Assembly: GCF_964204865.1 (NCBI RefSeq)
Contig: NC_135252.1
Span: 10,499,383-10,563,382, forward strand
DNA length: 64,000 bases
Direction: 5' to 3'
Source: Styela clava
Lineage: Eukaryota > Chordata > Ascidiacea > Stolidobranchia > Styelidae
The notes under the pieces were generated by a model, which worked only from the letters and a program-made list of their open reading frames with translations, had not been told where the DNA came from and made no database searches. Positions 37,371 to 50,995 of the stretch are shown one piece after another (positions within the stretch are counted from its first letter, which is position 1; each line of letters begins with the position of its first letter). The translations under genes were made by a program, and so were the position numbers.

Positions 37371-40344
37371 ATGGCAGATATAAGTGTGTCAACAAAGAAC
37401 GATGAATTGACTTGCGCCGTTTGTTTGAAGTTATTCGATTCACCAATAATCTTACCTTGTTCACATAGTATTTGTAAGAGGTTTGTATACAACAATATAT
37501 TTTATCTATATTTATTTATTCCACTAATAGAAAAATGATTAGAATAACCGAAAACGGTATAAATATATACCTAGTAAATAGTCCATACAATATTCGTATT
37601 AAGATAGCAGATAAACAAAATACTTGGAATTTTTTCCCTTTCAGTCACATAAGTGATCTTCAACTGAAAAATAATCGATGCGTTGTAAAATGTCCAATAT
37701 GTCGTCAGGTATCAGTAACGGCATGTGTAGTGGAAAACAGGGATCTAAAGAAAGCTTGCGAAATACTCAAGGTGAAATTTAGCTCAGCATACACTACGAT
37801 CTACTTCATCTATATTTACAAGATTGCATGTTGATTAATATGAGCTCATGTTTGTACTTATCTGCTGTTTTCATATAGCGCTTTAATTTTATATTTGGGG
37901 CCGTTTTCTAGTCATTTCAGAAAACTGTATTGTTCTAGCCTACAAACATGCAATTTCGAACAATTCGACAATAGCGTTTATTAAATAAGTGCATGAAAGT
38001 TTTTGGGATTCTTCTAGGATCAGACAAAGTTCCCATTATTGCAAATTCAGAAATATCGTCCCCAACTGCCGGCACCTGGAGAAGTGCAACTTTGCCCCCT
38101 TCCACAAAAGTACAACTTCCCTTATAATTCAACTTTGCTTTAGAAAAGTAAAGTTCCAGATGATTCCAACAAAACTAGATCTGAAGATATTTGCCCCAAT
38201 CACACAAAACAAGAGATGAGACTATCGATGTGGTGCATAGAGTGTGATAAAGGTGTCTGTGGATTATGTGTTATTGGTACACAAGTTCATGCAAATCATA
38301 AAATTATACCCTTCAATGAGGTTAGTCTCATCATTTTCTAGAGATGTTTGAACTTTTTTTCATTTCTATTTTTTTTTAACTCAAAATACATAACTGTCGC
38401 ATGCGATTTGATGTTATGTTATTTTAGGTGGAACATCATGTGAAAAGTAGCCTGCAGTTCACGGCATCAGAAGTTCAGCTTGTCCAGACACTAAAATGTA
38501 TAACATCAGATATTGGAGTATGTGATTTTCAAATAGTTCAGTTAAATGCATCTGAAAAAGAAGCGGCTGAATATTTCCGAAATGAATTTGATAACTGGAT
38601 GCAGCAAATGCAAAAAGACTTCGGCTCAGCTATAGAACGAGTGGGTATATGTTTGAAACTGCAACTGCAAAAAACGACAAAATATAATAAACTAAAATAA
38701 TCTACAAACGGCAAAAAAGAAAATCGTGAGTAAAATCGATTTTAGTTAACATTATCGGACTTTTTCTATTATTTCCTGACCCTGATCGATAAGGCCCAAA
38801 CCAATGTTTTCACTCCGTTGTTAAAAATATGGTATTAGCTGCGAAAAATCATTGACGTTTTATCGCCATTAATATTGGCAATGATAGACGCTTTCATTTT
38901 GGCTTAAATATGTTACTCAAAGAAAATTTTAAAATGCAAAACGATCTCGATTGCCTTCGAATCTTCTCTGTAGCAAGTTCGAACGAAACTGTAACACAAT
39001 CATAAATATCACCCTCAAAGAACCCGTATGCATTCAAGCGGGACATGAATTACTAATGCTGTATATTAGTTTTATTCATCATAATTTGTATTTATGTAAA
39101 TATAACTTTAACATTTCGCACGTTTCAGATTTCACAAATCTATAAAGGCAAAATCAACTCTGTAAGAGTAGACAAAGATCGTTTGCAGTGCATCAAGTCT
39201 TATGGTGAAGATCTGAAAGAAAAAGTAGAAAAATTACTTTCTACAGACTCTTCTGACAATATTCACAAATTTGCACAAGTCTCTACATCAGATTTTGCTG
39301 AAAAATTAAAAGGATTCTCGTCGTCAGCAAAGCAAGCTCGTTCAACTGGCATTTCAAAAATATTATATGACATGAAACCCAAACAAGTAACGGTTGCCCA
39401 AAGGACCTTCAAGGAGAGACTTGCTGCAATTTCAAAAGCAAATACAAAAATGTTTCTATCTGATTTAAAAAGAATTTCGGTTATGACTCAGAAAGCAACA
39501 TCAGAATTGCAAAGTGAGATTGAAAAAGATTTAGAAAGTCTAACTCTGATTGAGACCGGCGACTTTACAAAACGAAAATCTGGCAACCCTATTGCATCAT
39601 CGTCAGCACCTCCAACAGAAGAGTTTAAAAAATTGCTTACCTCTGATTTCAAAACCACAATCGATGCATCTGAAGGAAGCAGGTAGCTGTAAATTTAATT
39701 GCTTATGGATAACTAGATGATCATTTATATTTGATAATAAATGTAAGCACAATAGAGAACATGATACAATGACAATGTGTTTTCAGCAACAAAGGAGACT
39801 ATCCGAAAGCTGAAGAAAATGGGTCAGAACAAAATAAGATAACGGTAATGAACTAATACATTAATATACTATTGTGTAACTATTTTGTAGGCTATAGTCA
39901 CAGAGCAGAAACTGTCTCTTGCTCAGGTTCATTGTCAAATTGCGAAGACTAAAACAAAAGTAGTCAGAAGAATTAGGATGGGTAAGTATGAAACAACTGA
40001 GAGATTGCACTCCATGATTTCGGATATGCTAATAAAACAGAGCAAATCAAAACCAGCAACTTCACAAAAACAGAATGAAAGACCTTCACTGAAAATAAAA
40101 CACAGAGGAATGGTGATACCGTCTGGGAACGTAAGTATGCATTATGTATCAAATTAAATTTGTAGTTTCGTGGAGACCTCTTTGGACAATGAGGAATGAA
40201 AGTTTCCCATATCCTTTGTATAGAAGGAAGACGTTTTGACATACACACCAAAAAATTATATTGATCATCCAATCGAATGGAAATGTATTTGTATCACATA
40301 TTGATTTGCAGCGCTATCTCGGGGCGATGCTGTTCTCGCATTAA
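37371..40344 (+). CDS. TRIM-like RING / B-box2 / coiled-coil protein
   Basis: This is a probable E3 ubiquitin ligase of the tripartite-motif type. Exons: 37371-37480, 37645-37771, 38144-38320, 38428-38640, 39129-39682, 39787-39844, 39891-40130, and a likely short last exon 40312-40344. All phases agree and give 503 residues. The RING has C15, C18, C30, H32, C35, H38, C53, C56. The B-box2 has C96, H99, C110, C113, C118, C121, H128, H131. From about residue 139 the protein is Lys/Glu/Gln-rich and helical, consistent with a coiled coil. No SPRY, NHL or other C-terminal domain is visible. If the last intron is not removed, the frame instead ends at 40157 after eight extra residues. The frame at 39183-39686 ends in TAG only because it reads through the donor AG|GTAGCT at 39683. 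The closest TRIM subgroup is not identified. Confidence 0.85.
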
Positions 40345-42734
40345 AGCGTGTGCGTTGCGGTCATTTTGTATCCTCAAATTTTATTCATACAGCTATTCAA
40401 TGTAGCCGCTGACAAGTAGACCGAATAGTCATTTTGCGGCTATCCTGTCCATTCCGGGCAAAGGCATAAATATATAAAAATATTTCGTGATTTTTCTCGC
40501 TTTTATTGTATTGGACCTTTCCTGAATGGCTAATAGAAAATGATTTGATTTCCCAGATAGAAAATGATTTGATGAAAATCCCAGCATCAGTACAAGTTTG
40601 TCACGCAATATCGACTGTAACCACGCACATAGGAAATCACATGTTTGTCTGATAACGTGATGCCTATTTAGTCAGGCGAATGATCGACAATTTGTTATTA
40701 TTATTAACTTGTCATAGTAGCAGTAAACACTATGTGTAACCCTATCTACAATAGTGATAACTTGAACATCAGTAAATGGAGAAGAAGCAGTAGCCTAACG
40801 CTTATAGTGGTGTCACTTTTATCTTTAGTGGGCAATTTGTGCGTATGGACTTGAAAACAATTCCATAATAAATGTCGGTTTGAAAAAGCTTCTCAATGCC
40901 TCAAAGACAAAAAAGATTTTTAATATTGCGAAGTGGAAGCGGAGGGAAAGTCAGACAAACCTGGATGAAAGCGACTGATTAAAATACATTAAACCACTGT
41001 TCTCGTTGTTTGTTTGTTCAATAAAATGTAACTTTATTGCACCTATGACTTCTACCCACAATACTGTAGTCAAATCCATTGTATTAAGATCAGCAGTATC
41101 TGATTTGGTGACTGAACAGCGACAGAAGTCGTGAGCAGAAATACTCTTTAGCTTGAACGTCAAATCGGTTGCGAAATAGTGGGCAGGGGCATTTCTCTTC
41201 AAATGTATTGACGTCGTTATTGTGTTTTTCGACCGACCGTTTATATCCGACTTGTAACGGAGTTACTAAATTTAATTTGATCTACAACAAACAATAGCAC
41301 ATATTCCGTGATTTATAAGACTTTTGAACTTAAATTAAATTCATCAAAGCATGTTCGGAAGAAATCTAGAAGATTTATTACCTTTACTTTTTTGTCATAC
41401 TATTTTATTTGATAGTCAAATCCTAATCTATGATGAACCGGTCGAAATTATATCTCACTGTCAACAAAATTCCATGTTCCAAATGTTATATGACATTGTG
41501 CCCGTGAATTATGAAAACCAGCAAATATGGCACGAAATATCGGGATTTTATAAAAAACAATTAGAATAAAAATTGCCTTGTGGCAACTGGTTCAATTTGC
41601 AATTACTAAAAACTTGAAATTGATTAGTCAATTTTTAATTTATTGTTGTCGAGTTATAGAGACCAAAAATATTTTAAAACGACGCAACAATACAAATAAA
41701 TAGTGGTTTCTGGCACATCACTGACTGCTGGGGACGTTGTAATTTCGATATTACAACTAATAACAGACCGCGTTCATTTGAACTCTCCAACTGGACAGCA
41801 GTAATAAAGTTAATAAATTCACACTCAAAGTAAATCTGGGTCATTTTATTTCAAATAAAAATTGCATACGTTTTGATTTATTGGTTCAATTATATTTTTA
41901 CTGAGATATTTTGTCGAATTTTAAAAAAAGTGTAGCTTAATGAAAAAGATATGTACACGAATTTTTATTATTTTATATGCGTTTTGCAACCAATTGTTCA
42001 AATAAAAATATGATGTGAGCACAATTCGAATAGTTCACGAAAGGTATATTCGACGTTAATATGAAAACAATCAATATACAGTTACTTCACGCGGAGTATT
42101 AGCAGTGATGGGCACTGATGGCTAAGGAATTGTATTTATTACATCAACTATTATGGCATACTAAGGAGTAAACAGCAAAGCATATAGTTTATCTTTAAAA
42201 TTCAAATTCTGCATAATTATAAACATCTTTGATATCTACATAATAATAACATATAGTTTGAATAAACCAATGAAAAAAAGAAGCATACAAATCTATAACA
42301 TGGAAAATAACGACATAAGCCTGTTGCCCAGTAACGATATTGGTCTGAATTCTCGTTTACGAATAATATTCCAAACACTTCTATTTTCTGCATAAATAAT
42401 AAAAATAAATTATAACAGAACAGAACAAGGCATTCTCGATCACTAGCAAAGCATGTTTGGAGATTTATTCTGACAAACTGTTATCGGATATGCAGACAGT
42501 GAAAAACTAAATTCTTAAAACATATTGATTCATTCATTTGTGTTAAGTACAAAATGCACAAATTAAATAGTAATAATTGCACTTGATAATTGAAGCCACT
42601 TCTATATTTTGATGTTGCGTTGATTGCTGTGATTCTGTGTTATATTTTGACTTCTATATGTTGATATTGTTTTATCTACTAGCTTTCCAGAAGGTCCATA
42701 AAAAACAAAATATCGAATGAATGTATTGCCTACA
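40345..42734. other. Gene-free region between the TRIM-like gene and FOXRED2 (convergent)
   Basis: No supportable exon. The TRIM-like gene (plus) and FOXRED2 (minus) converge here. The first AATAAA after the TRIM-like stop is at 40867-40872. A 72-codon plus frame at 41351-41569 has no splice or family support. Confidence 0.45.
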
Positions 42735-42735
42735 T

Positions 42736-45700
42736 TTATTTAACTGCCATTCTTTGTACAAGCCAAGGTTCCATGCTTGCTAGGTTCTCTTTCAGGTCTG
42801 CCACAGCAGAAATTCCACGGCCATGCATATCGTAGATCTTACATGACTCTGGTATCGTAGAAGAAACTAAACTGGCGACCATACATTGTTCAACGTAATA
42901 CTGTCGCAAATCTTTACCAAGTATTGTTTCAAAAAACCTTCTCAACCCCAAAACGTGAGTGACAGGAGCATCAAAAACAGTTGTGAAATCTTCCACAATG
43001 TGGTGAATGCGATCCGGAACTGGAACGATCCATTTTTTCGGCCTGCTCAGTACCATTCCATCCGAGGGCAACTTACTATAATAATAGACAATTGGATGCA
43101 AAAAATTGGAGGTGTGTGCTTCTTTTGCAGACCCAACTGCTCGATCTTCCCTGAATACGTCCTTTGCTGGACCGGAAGAATTTTTACCATATTCCATTGA
43201 GATAACTAATAGTTTTCCGGGAACTGGATGGCCAGAAACTTGCGGAATTCGACTGACCAATGCACATGGATATGACTGTAAAGAAAGGTGAAAATCAATT
43301 AACAAATATAAAATTGGTTCTTGAACTACCAGATCCTGTTTTTTTCTGAAAAGACTAATAGTTTGTAGCTGAAATAAATGAATTAAACGAATTTACCTCT
43401 AAATAAATTGCTTTAGTATCGTCATCGCCAAATATGACAATATCACAAAACACTCCGAACATTTGATAAATATCAGAAGCCTCGTTTACTCTTTTTATCA
43501 AATGTGGGATAACTTCGATCGCGGACTGAAAATTAACAGCAGGCCAAGTGACATCGTGATATCTGTTTTCCAAAATGTTATGCAGAGCTCTTGCACTGTA
43601 TCTGAATCCATGGATAAATCCCCCCGCAGAACGACGGTGATCCAGAGAATGTGTGTTTGTTCCTAAATTTGAACGAAATGCATGAAAACGCAATATGAAA
43701 AATAAGATTGCTTGGTTAATGAGGCAGTCTCAATCAGTTCCATATATACTATACACAAGATAAAAAAAGATAAGGTACATCTTCGATTCGAAATATTCGT
43801 TTTTTCATAATATTGTACTTTGGTTCCAAGCGAGCAATATGGGCAAAAAATCAATCTCTGAGAAGTATCATAGATGACGGGTAAAAAAACAAAAATCACT
43901 TCCTAATTACTCAATTAAAAAACAATTACCTGCAAAAAAGACACCAGGCATTTCCGACGCTTCATACTGATAAGTAATTCTTGGATACTTTTTCAGTCTA
44001 TGACTACCGGCTCGTTTAACTTTTACGGTGCTGTTGAATAATGCATCATCAAATTGAAATCCGAGGCATGATATGACCATATCATAACCTTCTCTGAGTG
44101 CGTCGTTGTCGATATCTATAAAGCAAATAATTTGTCTGCGTCACGGTAATTTTCTAGAAAATTGGAAGTATTGTGACCAAGATAATGTTTAATTTACTAC
44201 ACGCGGCAAAATTGAATGTTACCTCCGAACTGATCTCCAAGTTTTTCCGCGTCCAAATAGAATCGATCATCCAATTCGCTTCTCTCAATAGGTAAATCGC
44301 TGATGTCGCCTTAAAAGAAATATTGGAACAACTTAATGCTATATCACCATTGAAACGGCGCTAATAACTATTTAAGAAATCAATTTTGAAATACAAATGC
44401 TTGATATTTTGATAAAGACCTTCAATTAATCCATCCAGTGATTTCAGCTGATAGGTATCCAAAATTCCGTTATTTACAGCTCGAAGATCACCAACGTAAT
44501 GTGTTGACCAAGCAAGACGAAGTCGTTGTCTGCCTAACATATGGATATAGTTGGTTCGCCCCATGATGTACTGAGCTGTTTCAAATCCTGAATTTCCTCG
44601 ACCAAGAATCAAAACAGATTTCCCTTCAAATTTTTCAAGATCAAGTGAAAGATCCGAATAATCCACGGTTACATTTTTCAGCTCTAAACAAAAAATAAAT
44701 GAACAAATAAGTTTAATAATATATAATAATAATATATAATAATAATAAAAATAAGCCAGTAAAAATAACCATGTCATAATGAACGAATCTATGATGTTTA
44801 GTTAGTTTGCAACTCCATGAAAGCGACTGCGATTCAATAATCAGAGTTAGGATAATAGTGTATACCAGGGATGTGCAACAGGGCCTGCCAAGCCATTCAG
44901 TGTGGCCCTCGCCTTGATATATATTTGTACCCATCAAGGGGTGTCTCCAAAATGTCGCGTCCCACTTGTCCCATGTGACTCACTTGTCCCACGTGTCCCA
45001 ATTGTACCACGTGTCCCACTTCTCCGGGACACGTGGTACAAGTGGGACACGACATTTTGGAGACACCGCCCATCAGACATTAAATCCTAATCGAACAGTT
45101 TGTGTTAAAAAATGCGCACACATGGGTACAAATCCATAAGTTTTTGTTGTTGTTGACGCTGCGTTAAATCTTTCGCCCGGTTCCTTTTTTACCGCAAGGC
45201 GATTTAATTTTTGTTAGTGGCCCAGCTAGATGTCTGGAGTTGAATATATGGCCCGCCGACAATAAATGTTGCACACCCCTGGTGTATACCATTACTGAAG
45301 CTTTGTATATGCTGTAATGTTATAAGTATTTCTTAGTTATTTATTATTACTATATTAGACATACTTATTTATGTAAACTACTTGTCATGTACCGAAACGG
45401 AAGTGCGACTTGTGCACAACACTGGCTAAGGTTTGAAAAAATAAAGTACTTTTCGTGCATAGTAAGAGAGGAAGAAAGAGTTGGGAACCACTAGTGTAAG
45501 TAAGCATAAATTCAAGTTTCATCTATACAAAACGCAGAGGAGAGATGGGAGAAGGATATAAATCTACCACACATTATTTAAAATTGGAACAGAGTTATTA
45601 AAGCAATTATAGTTATTGTTGTCCAAATCTCATGCAGCAGTGTAATCGTACGTTTCAATTTAAATTATTCCGTTCACATAAGTTACCATGGATTCGCCAA

Positions 45701-47206
45701 TTTTCTTAATATAAAGTCTGGATTAATTATTGTTCAAAGTTCAGTACAGGATGTTACGGCCAAACTAAAGATTTATAATACATGGATAAAGTCGGGTATG
45801 AGTGGGTTTTTAATATTTTGGAAATCATATGAGATTAACCTGATACCGAGTAACGCTCACAAAAAGTACCTTTCATTTGCACAAAATGAGATATTTATGA
45901 AGCAAAAGTTGAATATGTGGAGATGCAAAATACAGAAAAACTACTTACGATCATTATTTACTGTGACTGGTTTCGATATCCCAGTAGCCACAATGACTCG
46001 TTTGCATGTATACTCAGTCTCATGCTGATCATTCACATGAAATAAATCATCGGCTGGATCTTTCTTGCCCAAGTTGCCAATTGTTGTATTGAACTTGACG
46101 TTCAGTTTCAGTTTTTGAACAAAATCATTCATATATTGGACGAATGCATCAGCGTCTGGGAATATGTCCTGAAAAAGCAGGTTTAAAGTGACAAGTTGCA
46201 AATTTGACTCAAGCAATTTCAACAATTGATTTTTTAAAAAAAATCCAATATGAAGCAGGATTTCCAGGTAGACATAAATTAGATAGATCAAAGCCGACCT
46301 CGATAATAACGTTATATTTACGATGTTTTAACTAGAGGGAGATATGACTCTAAGAATATACAAGAAGAATTGCATCGTATTATTGGTAAATCTTCCAGTG
46401 AAATTTTAAACATACTTTTGAGTACATTCCCATCCTCAAACTATCATCGTTTGAGATAAGAGAATTCCAGTCGTGGCGTAGATTGAATTCTTTATTTGTT
46501 TTTCCTGTATTTCTTTTGTTTATGCTGATTAAAGTGCGATGAATTGGAAGTTTTGTGTAGAAAGTTGCTGCAACTGGTCCTGAAGAAAGAGTGCACGGGT
46601 TTTAGTGCCAAATGAGGTTATTGTGTACTAATATATCTGATAGTGAAAAATAGTCAAATTCATTCAGGATAATCTACTCATTGATATTTGAAGTACACTG
46701 AAAACCTTCTGGTAGCTGATAGATCTTCATAGAGTGGTTCCTAATTGATGTTGCAATCAGTAATTATATCTAATTACATGCGAAGAGATTATGTAACTGA
46801 ATACCTCTAATGTTAGGCTATTCCTCTTCATTTAAATTAATGGGAGTTGTAAAAGACGATGTATTATATAATATAATTTTGCACAAATCATATCGGAAAG
46901 TATGTTCTACTTCATTTTGTTTAATTAAGTGGTAAAAAATTTTATTTTACAAAATTTTAGGGGTAAGGATAATTCGCGTCTATGAGTGGTGATGATTTAA
47001 CTGTACAACACTCTCAGAGCATATTCCAAACCTTTTTCAAATACGATGTAGTCCCTTTTAGCTCGTTGAAGAAAGTATGCCATCTGAAGCCCTCCAGGGC
47101 CAGCACCGATCACACAATAATCATGATGTGTTTCGCCATCATCGCACGATACTGTGTATATTGCAAGTGCCAATAGGCACGTACATATGCGCACGAGTGA
47201 CATCAT
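42736..47206 (-). CDS. FOXRED2: FOXRED2 (FAD-dependent oxidoreductase domain-containing 2, ER flavoprotein)
   Basis: This is an FAD-dependent oxidoreductase of the flavin-monooxygenase-like fold. In mammals the protein (ERFAD) acts in the ER lumen in ER-associated degradation. Minus-strand exons: 47206-47032, 46579-46416, 46168-45949, 44683-44420, 44309-44223, 44115-43930, 43662-43397, 43275-42736. All phases agree and give 633 residues. Residues 1-20 form a signal peptide. GAGPGG (34-39) is the FAD-binding Rossmann motif, followed by [14 protein letters not shown] is the ATG motif and [10 protein letters not shown] (about 213-221) the second nucleotide-binding motif. Family-typical blocks [36 protein letters not shown] and [13 protein letters not shown] are all present. 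The C-terminus, QRMAVK, lacks a KDEL-like retrieval signal. An hAT element lies in intron 3. AATAAA overlaps the stop codon (42740-42735). Confidence 0.95.
44877..45281. mobile_element. hAT non-autonomous transposon in FOXRED2 intron 3, interrupted by a foldback element
   Basis: Ends CAGGGATGTGCAAC (44877) and GTTGCACACCCCTG (to 45281) match as inverted repeats at 13 of 14 positions. A perfect 8-bp duplication, GTGTATAC, lies at 44869-44876 and 45282-45289, diagnostic of hAT insertion. GGGCC/GGCCC subterminal motifs are present. The interior carries a separate palindromic element at about 44937-45068. There is no transposase. Confidence 0.93.
44937..45068. mobile_element. Foldback (palindromic) element nested inside the hAT element
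   Basis: Arms 44940-44969 and 45038-45067 are 30-nt inverted repeats with one mismatch, beginning GGTGTCTCCAAAATGTCG. The interior is made of degenerate GTCCCACTTGTCCCAYGTG repeats. CCCATCA occurs at 44930-44936 and 45069-45075, a candidate 7-bp target duplication. Its position inside the hAT element implies it inserted later. The superfamily is not identified. Confidence 0.75.
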
Positions 47207-50200
47207 AGCGATTTAAACAAATTCTGAAAAACTTAACGTAACGTAAGTTTGTTATTTTTTAAAGTACACATAGACGAATATATCCTTGTCTACCTATGCA
47301 GAAAGTTATATTTATTTATACAGTATACCTATCTGTTTCCCCTTGTTCAATAATATACCTTCTTGATAAGTTTTGTATCAACTACACTAAAAATTAACTA
47401 TACTATTTTGTCTCTTTGTTACTGTAACTGAGATAACAATTTATGCGATCGGGAAATGTCTCATATTACTTTCAACATCTTCATCAAATACCACTTGTAG
47501 CCTATGTAATATATATGAACGCAGCTCGTTCAAAGCAGCTGAAAAATGATTTCGTTCTATATAGATCAGGGCACTGAGACTATAGTCTATAGTCTATATA
47601 GGTTACTAGCATTGGTGGGATTCAAATTTTATTTAGCTGGTTCTATCACGCAAATGTCATATTTTCCAGCCGATTCTGTTAAAAAAGTCATGTTTTTTTC
47701 AGTAATGCCAACCGGTTCGCTGATGTCATAAATTCCGTGAGACGGTTTTATAGAACCGACTGAATCCCACTATTGGCTACTAGCCCATTTCAATGCTTGC
47801 TGAGTGTGTCGTACAATAATTTCCTCGGCCTTATGATTTCCTCAACGCGTCTTGCCTGTGTCTTTGAAAGCAATTCCACAATCGACGTCTTTGGTGTTTT
47901 TAAAATCGATTCCAAGTCTACCAATTACGTTTGAGACTCACTCGACCCTGAGGGCATGTATTATTTTGATATTGTTGTGATGTCGAATGGTTATGAACCA
48001 ACGTTCCCCTATTTGTTACCTCATAATTAAGCTATTAATAAAGTACAAAAACAAAACTGGTCCTTATTGCTCAGCGTATATGTATATGGAAATCAAAAAT
48101 TACTTCTTTGCTGGAATCAATCGAGAAATACTCTACTACCCTGACGTTTAGTCAAGATGGATTTGCAAATCAGGTTATATTGGCAATTCAATAAAATCCT
48201 AAACGCAGAAAGCATATTGTAAACATGAACTCTGTCATTCTCAGCGACAAACTCCCGCACGTCTTCATAGGAATAAAACACGATGTTTTGTCCAGAAGGC
48301 CGGGAACGTTTACTTACTCTCAGAGCCTTTTTCTAATCACACATGCCTGTTTTACGTATTTAAACGGACAAGCTGGCAAGATTGCTTTCTAAATATACTA
48401 CCATATGGCAACCTATTTAAGAGGACGTTACACGGTTTCGAATAACAGACGCCGGCAAATTCAAACAAGGAAGTTGCTGCACAACCCGCACACACAGTCA
48501 CCTAACTGCAGTTGATGCATGGGAACATGCATCCATCCATCTACATACCGCCATAAGCACGCTGTGGCAAGAAGCAATTTCCGCCCATTGTGTATTCTAT
48601 ATAACTTATTTGACCTCAAGATAACTACGATTGGACAGAAATACCAGAGAATAATAGAAAGAATACTCTAACGCTAAACGATGAATCAATTTTGCTATTG
48701 TGATTTTGTAAAAAAAACAGACTTGTGATGTAGAAATATTTAATTTTGTAACAGTTGTATAAACTTATCTTGTTTTTGCACTCAATATATTAAACAAAGA
48801 TTTTCTTTCATATATGTCAGAGTGTAATGAAATATTTACATGAAACATAATATATTCTTGGCATATTTACACCCGTGATGTCATATTGTTTATGGAATTG
48901 AACTCGGACTGTGTGAAAATTTTAAGGCGCGAGGGACTAAGCTTGTAGGCAGAATATATGGTTGGATAGTGAAACCTATTCAATAACAACCGCTATTCGA
49001 TAAGACGTTCGAAAATCCGAGGCACCGACAATTAAGTACTTATTCGATAAGAAGGGTGAATGATTATTGTTTAAGATAAGTGATAGTGATCGTTTTGATT
49101 AATGATCTTTTCTTAAAAAATAAAGATCGGGTATCCAACATGTTTTGGTATAACGAAATACACAGTAAAAATATTTTGCCGTCAGCTCACACATGAAATG
49201 AATAGAATGTACGTAAGAATATCACGTGGCGTCTTCTTTGTTGGAGGGTTGACATGACGATAGCAGTGGAGGCTACCTTCCGCCCGCTTGTAAAATTACT
49301 AATCAAACAATGCAATCAGAGCATTTTTATTCGTTAATATAAATATAATATCAAAAATTAAAATTGTTCGTTTCTGGAACTTGTTTCAAAACGGGGATCC
49401 CACATTGTATTTATACATGAACATATATTTTTTATTCAATGTTTAAAATTAAAAAAAAAACTAATTGTAATCGCAGAACGCGAATAAATGTATTTAAATT
49501 ATTTGTTACAATATTCTCTAGGCTCGGTGTATCCGAAGATACATATTTCTTTGATTGAACGGTTAATATGCTAACATGTAATAAAGATGCGAACACAATA
49601 GATTATGGTTATCAATATAATATGATTATGTAACAAATAGCTATCTCAATTACGCGTAAATGATGATTTTTAAACTTGCAAAACTATCTTGCTAAAAATA
49701 AAGGATGAGTATATTTTAAGATTATTATTTTACTAAAATAAATATTATGCAAGATCCGTTTTTGACAGATGACTGCATTGCATTCTTACTAATTTATTGA
49801 AACAGTGGTCATATACCAAAGCGGAAATTGACGAATTACTAAACAAAGTACAGCTGTCGAATGATATTGCGATGTACAAGTTTGCGGTATTTTTAGCAAA
49901 TTGATTCATACAATAACAAATCATATCGTATATCTCAGCACAATATTTTAAATTAGTCATCAAAACATTGAATATAATATCTCGCTTGTAATACGTGAGA
50001 TCATTCGGCCGAGTTTCCTTTTATAAAGCTATGTTGTTTAGGTACGTGCGTGCGTGATATGCTGCAAAATGAAATTAGCATATACTGTAGTCTGTGCTTT
50101 ATATTTCGCGTTCTAATCTAGCCTCAGAAGAGAAAAATTTGAATCTACTAGATACGCTTAACACAAGCACAAATTGACATTGTTTTGTAGTATACCTTAA

Positions 50201-50287
50201 GTACTACTTTTCTTGACTTCTCTTTTTGTATAATATTTTTAATTGCAGAAATTATTAAACTATAAATCAACATAATATGATGATGAT
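47207..50287. other. Gene-free divergent intergenic region (FOXRED2 / GPCR), left part
   Basis: About 3.1 kb upstream of FOXRED2 with no supportable exon. It contains a short microsatellite-like ACTATAGTCTATAGTCTATA at about 47577 and an 8-bp inverted repeat GATGCATG/CATGCATC around 48516. Promoter elements could not be identified with confidence. Confidence 0.4.
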
Positions 50288-50549
50288 CAGTGGCGTATCT
50301 AGGGTGTGGCAGCCATGGGCGCCATTTGGACAAAGGCGCACAAAACGGCGAAAAGTTTTAATCATGAAATGCTTCAATAGAAAAATTTCAAACTGGAAAT
50401 GACAAAAACTCGTCTTTAACTCAAATAATAACGTACGCCTCAACGTGCGTACATTTCAACGTCTCATTTCAATAACAGTCGATAAACGATCAACCAACCA
50501 TCGAGGAGGGTGCATTTTTAAACTTGTATTGTACGTAGATACCCCACTG
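50288..50549. mobile_element. hAT-like MITE upstream of the GPCR
   Basis: The left end CAGTGGCGTATCTAGG (50288) and the reverse complement of the right end CGTAGATACCCCACTG (to 50549) match at 14 of 16 positions. Flanks ATGATGAT and ATGGGGAT agree at 6 of 8 positions, consistent with an eroded 8-bp target duplication. It lies about 450 bp upstream of the GPCR start. No transposase. Confidence 0.82.
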
Positions 50550-50995
50550 ATGGGGATTCTAAAGATTTGCAAAGTTGCACTTTAACAAAGTTGAGTTGAA
50601 ACCAATGCAGTAAGAGTACAGTCAGTGTTACATAATATGTTGGTGTACTATATTGTGAATATTACCATTATTTATAAGCATAAAATGAACCTATGTCTGA
50701 TCTAATTTAGATGAAAAAATTGAAAGGAAATTTGATTTATTCTTATTTGCAAACAGCATCAGATAAATGTTGACACAGATTAAAATCAATGAATTCTATG
50801 CTACCAATGAGGTCACCAACCATTGGTAAAATAAGGTTATAAAAATTAACAATTTATTAGGAACATATAGTTACCAGCTGTGTTGCGTTGTCAGGGATTT
50901 TAAAATAATTAAAACTAAGTCATACTAATGTAGTCTATTCTGAAAATAACTCATTTATTGGATGAATTTCTCGAAAGAATATTGAAGAACAAAAT

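Noticed and set aside
39183-39686. Separate 167-residue intronless gene
   Set aside because: It is the main coiled-coil exon of the TRIM-like gene; the apparent stop is created by reading through the donor AG|GTAGCT at 39683.
42886-43200. 104-codon plus-strand frame
   Set aside because: It is antisense to the last FOXRED2 exon.
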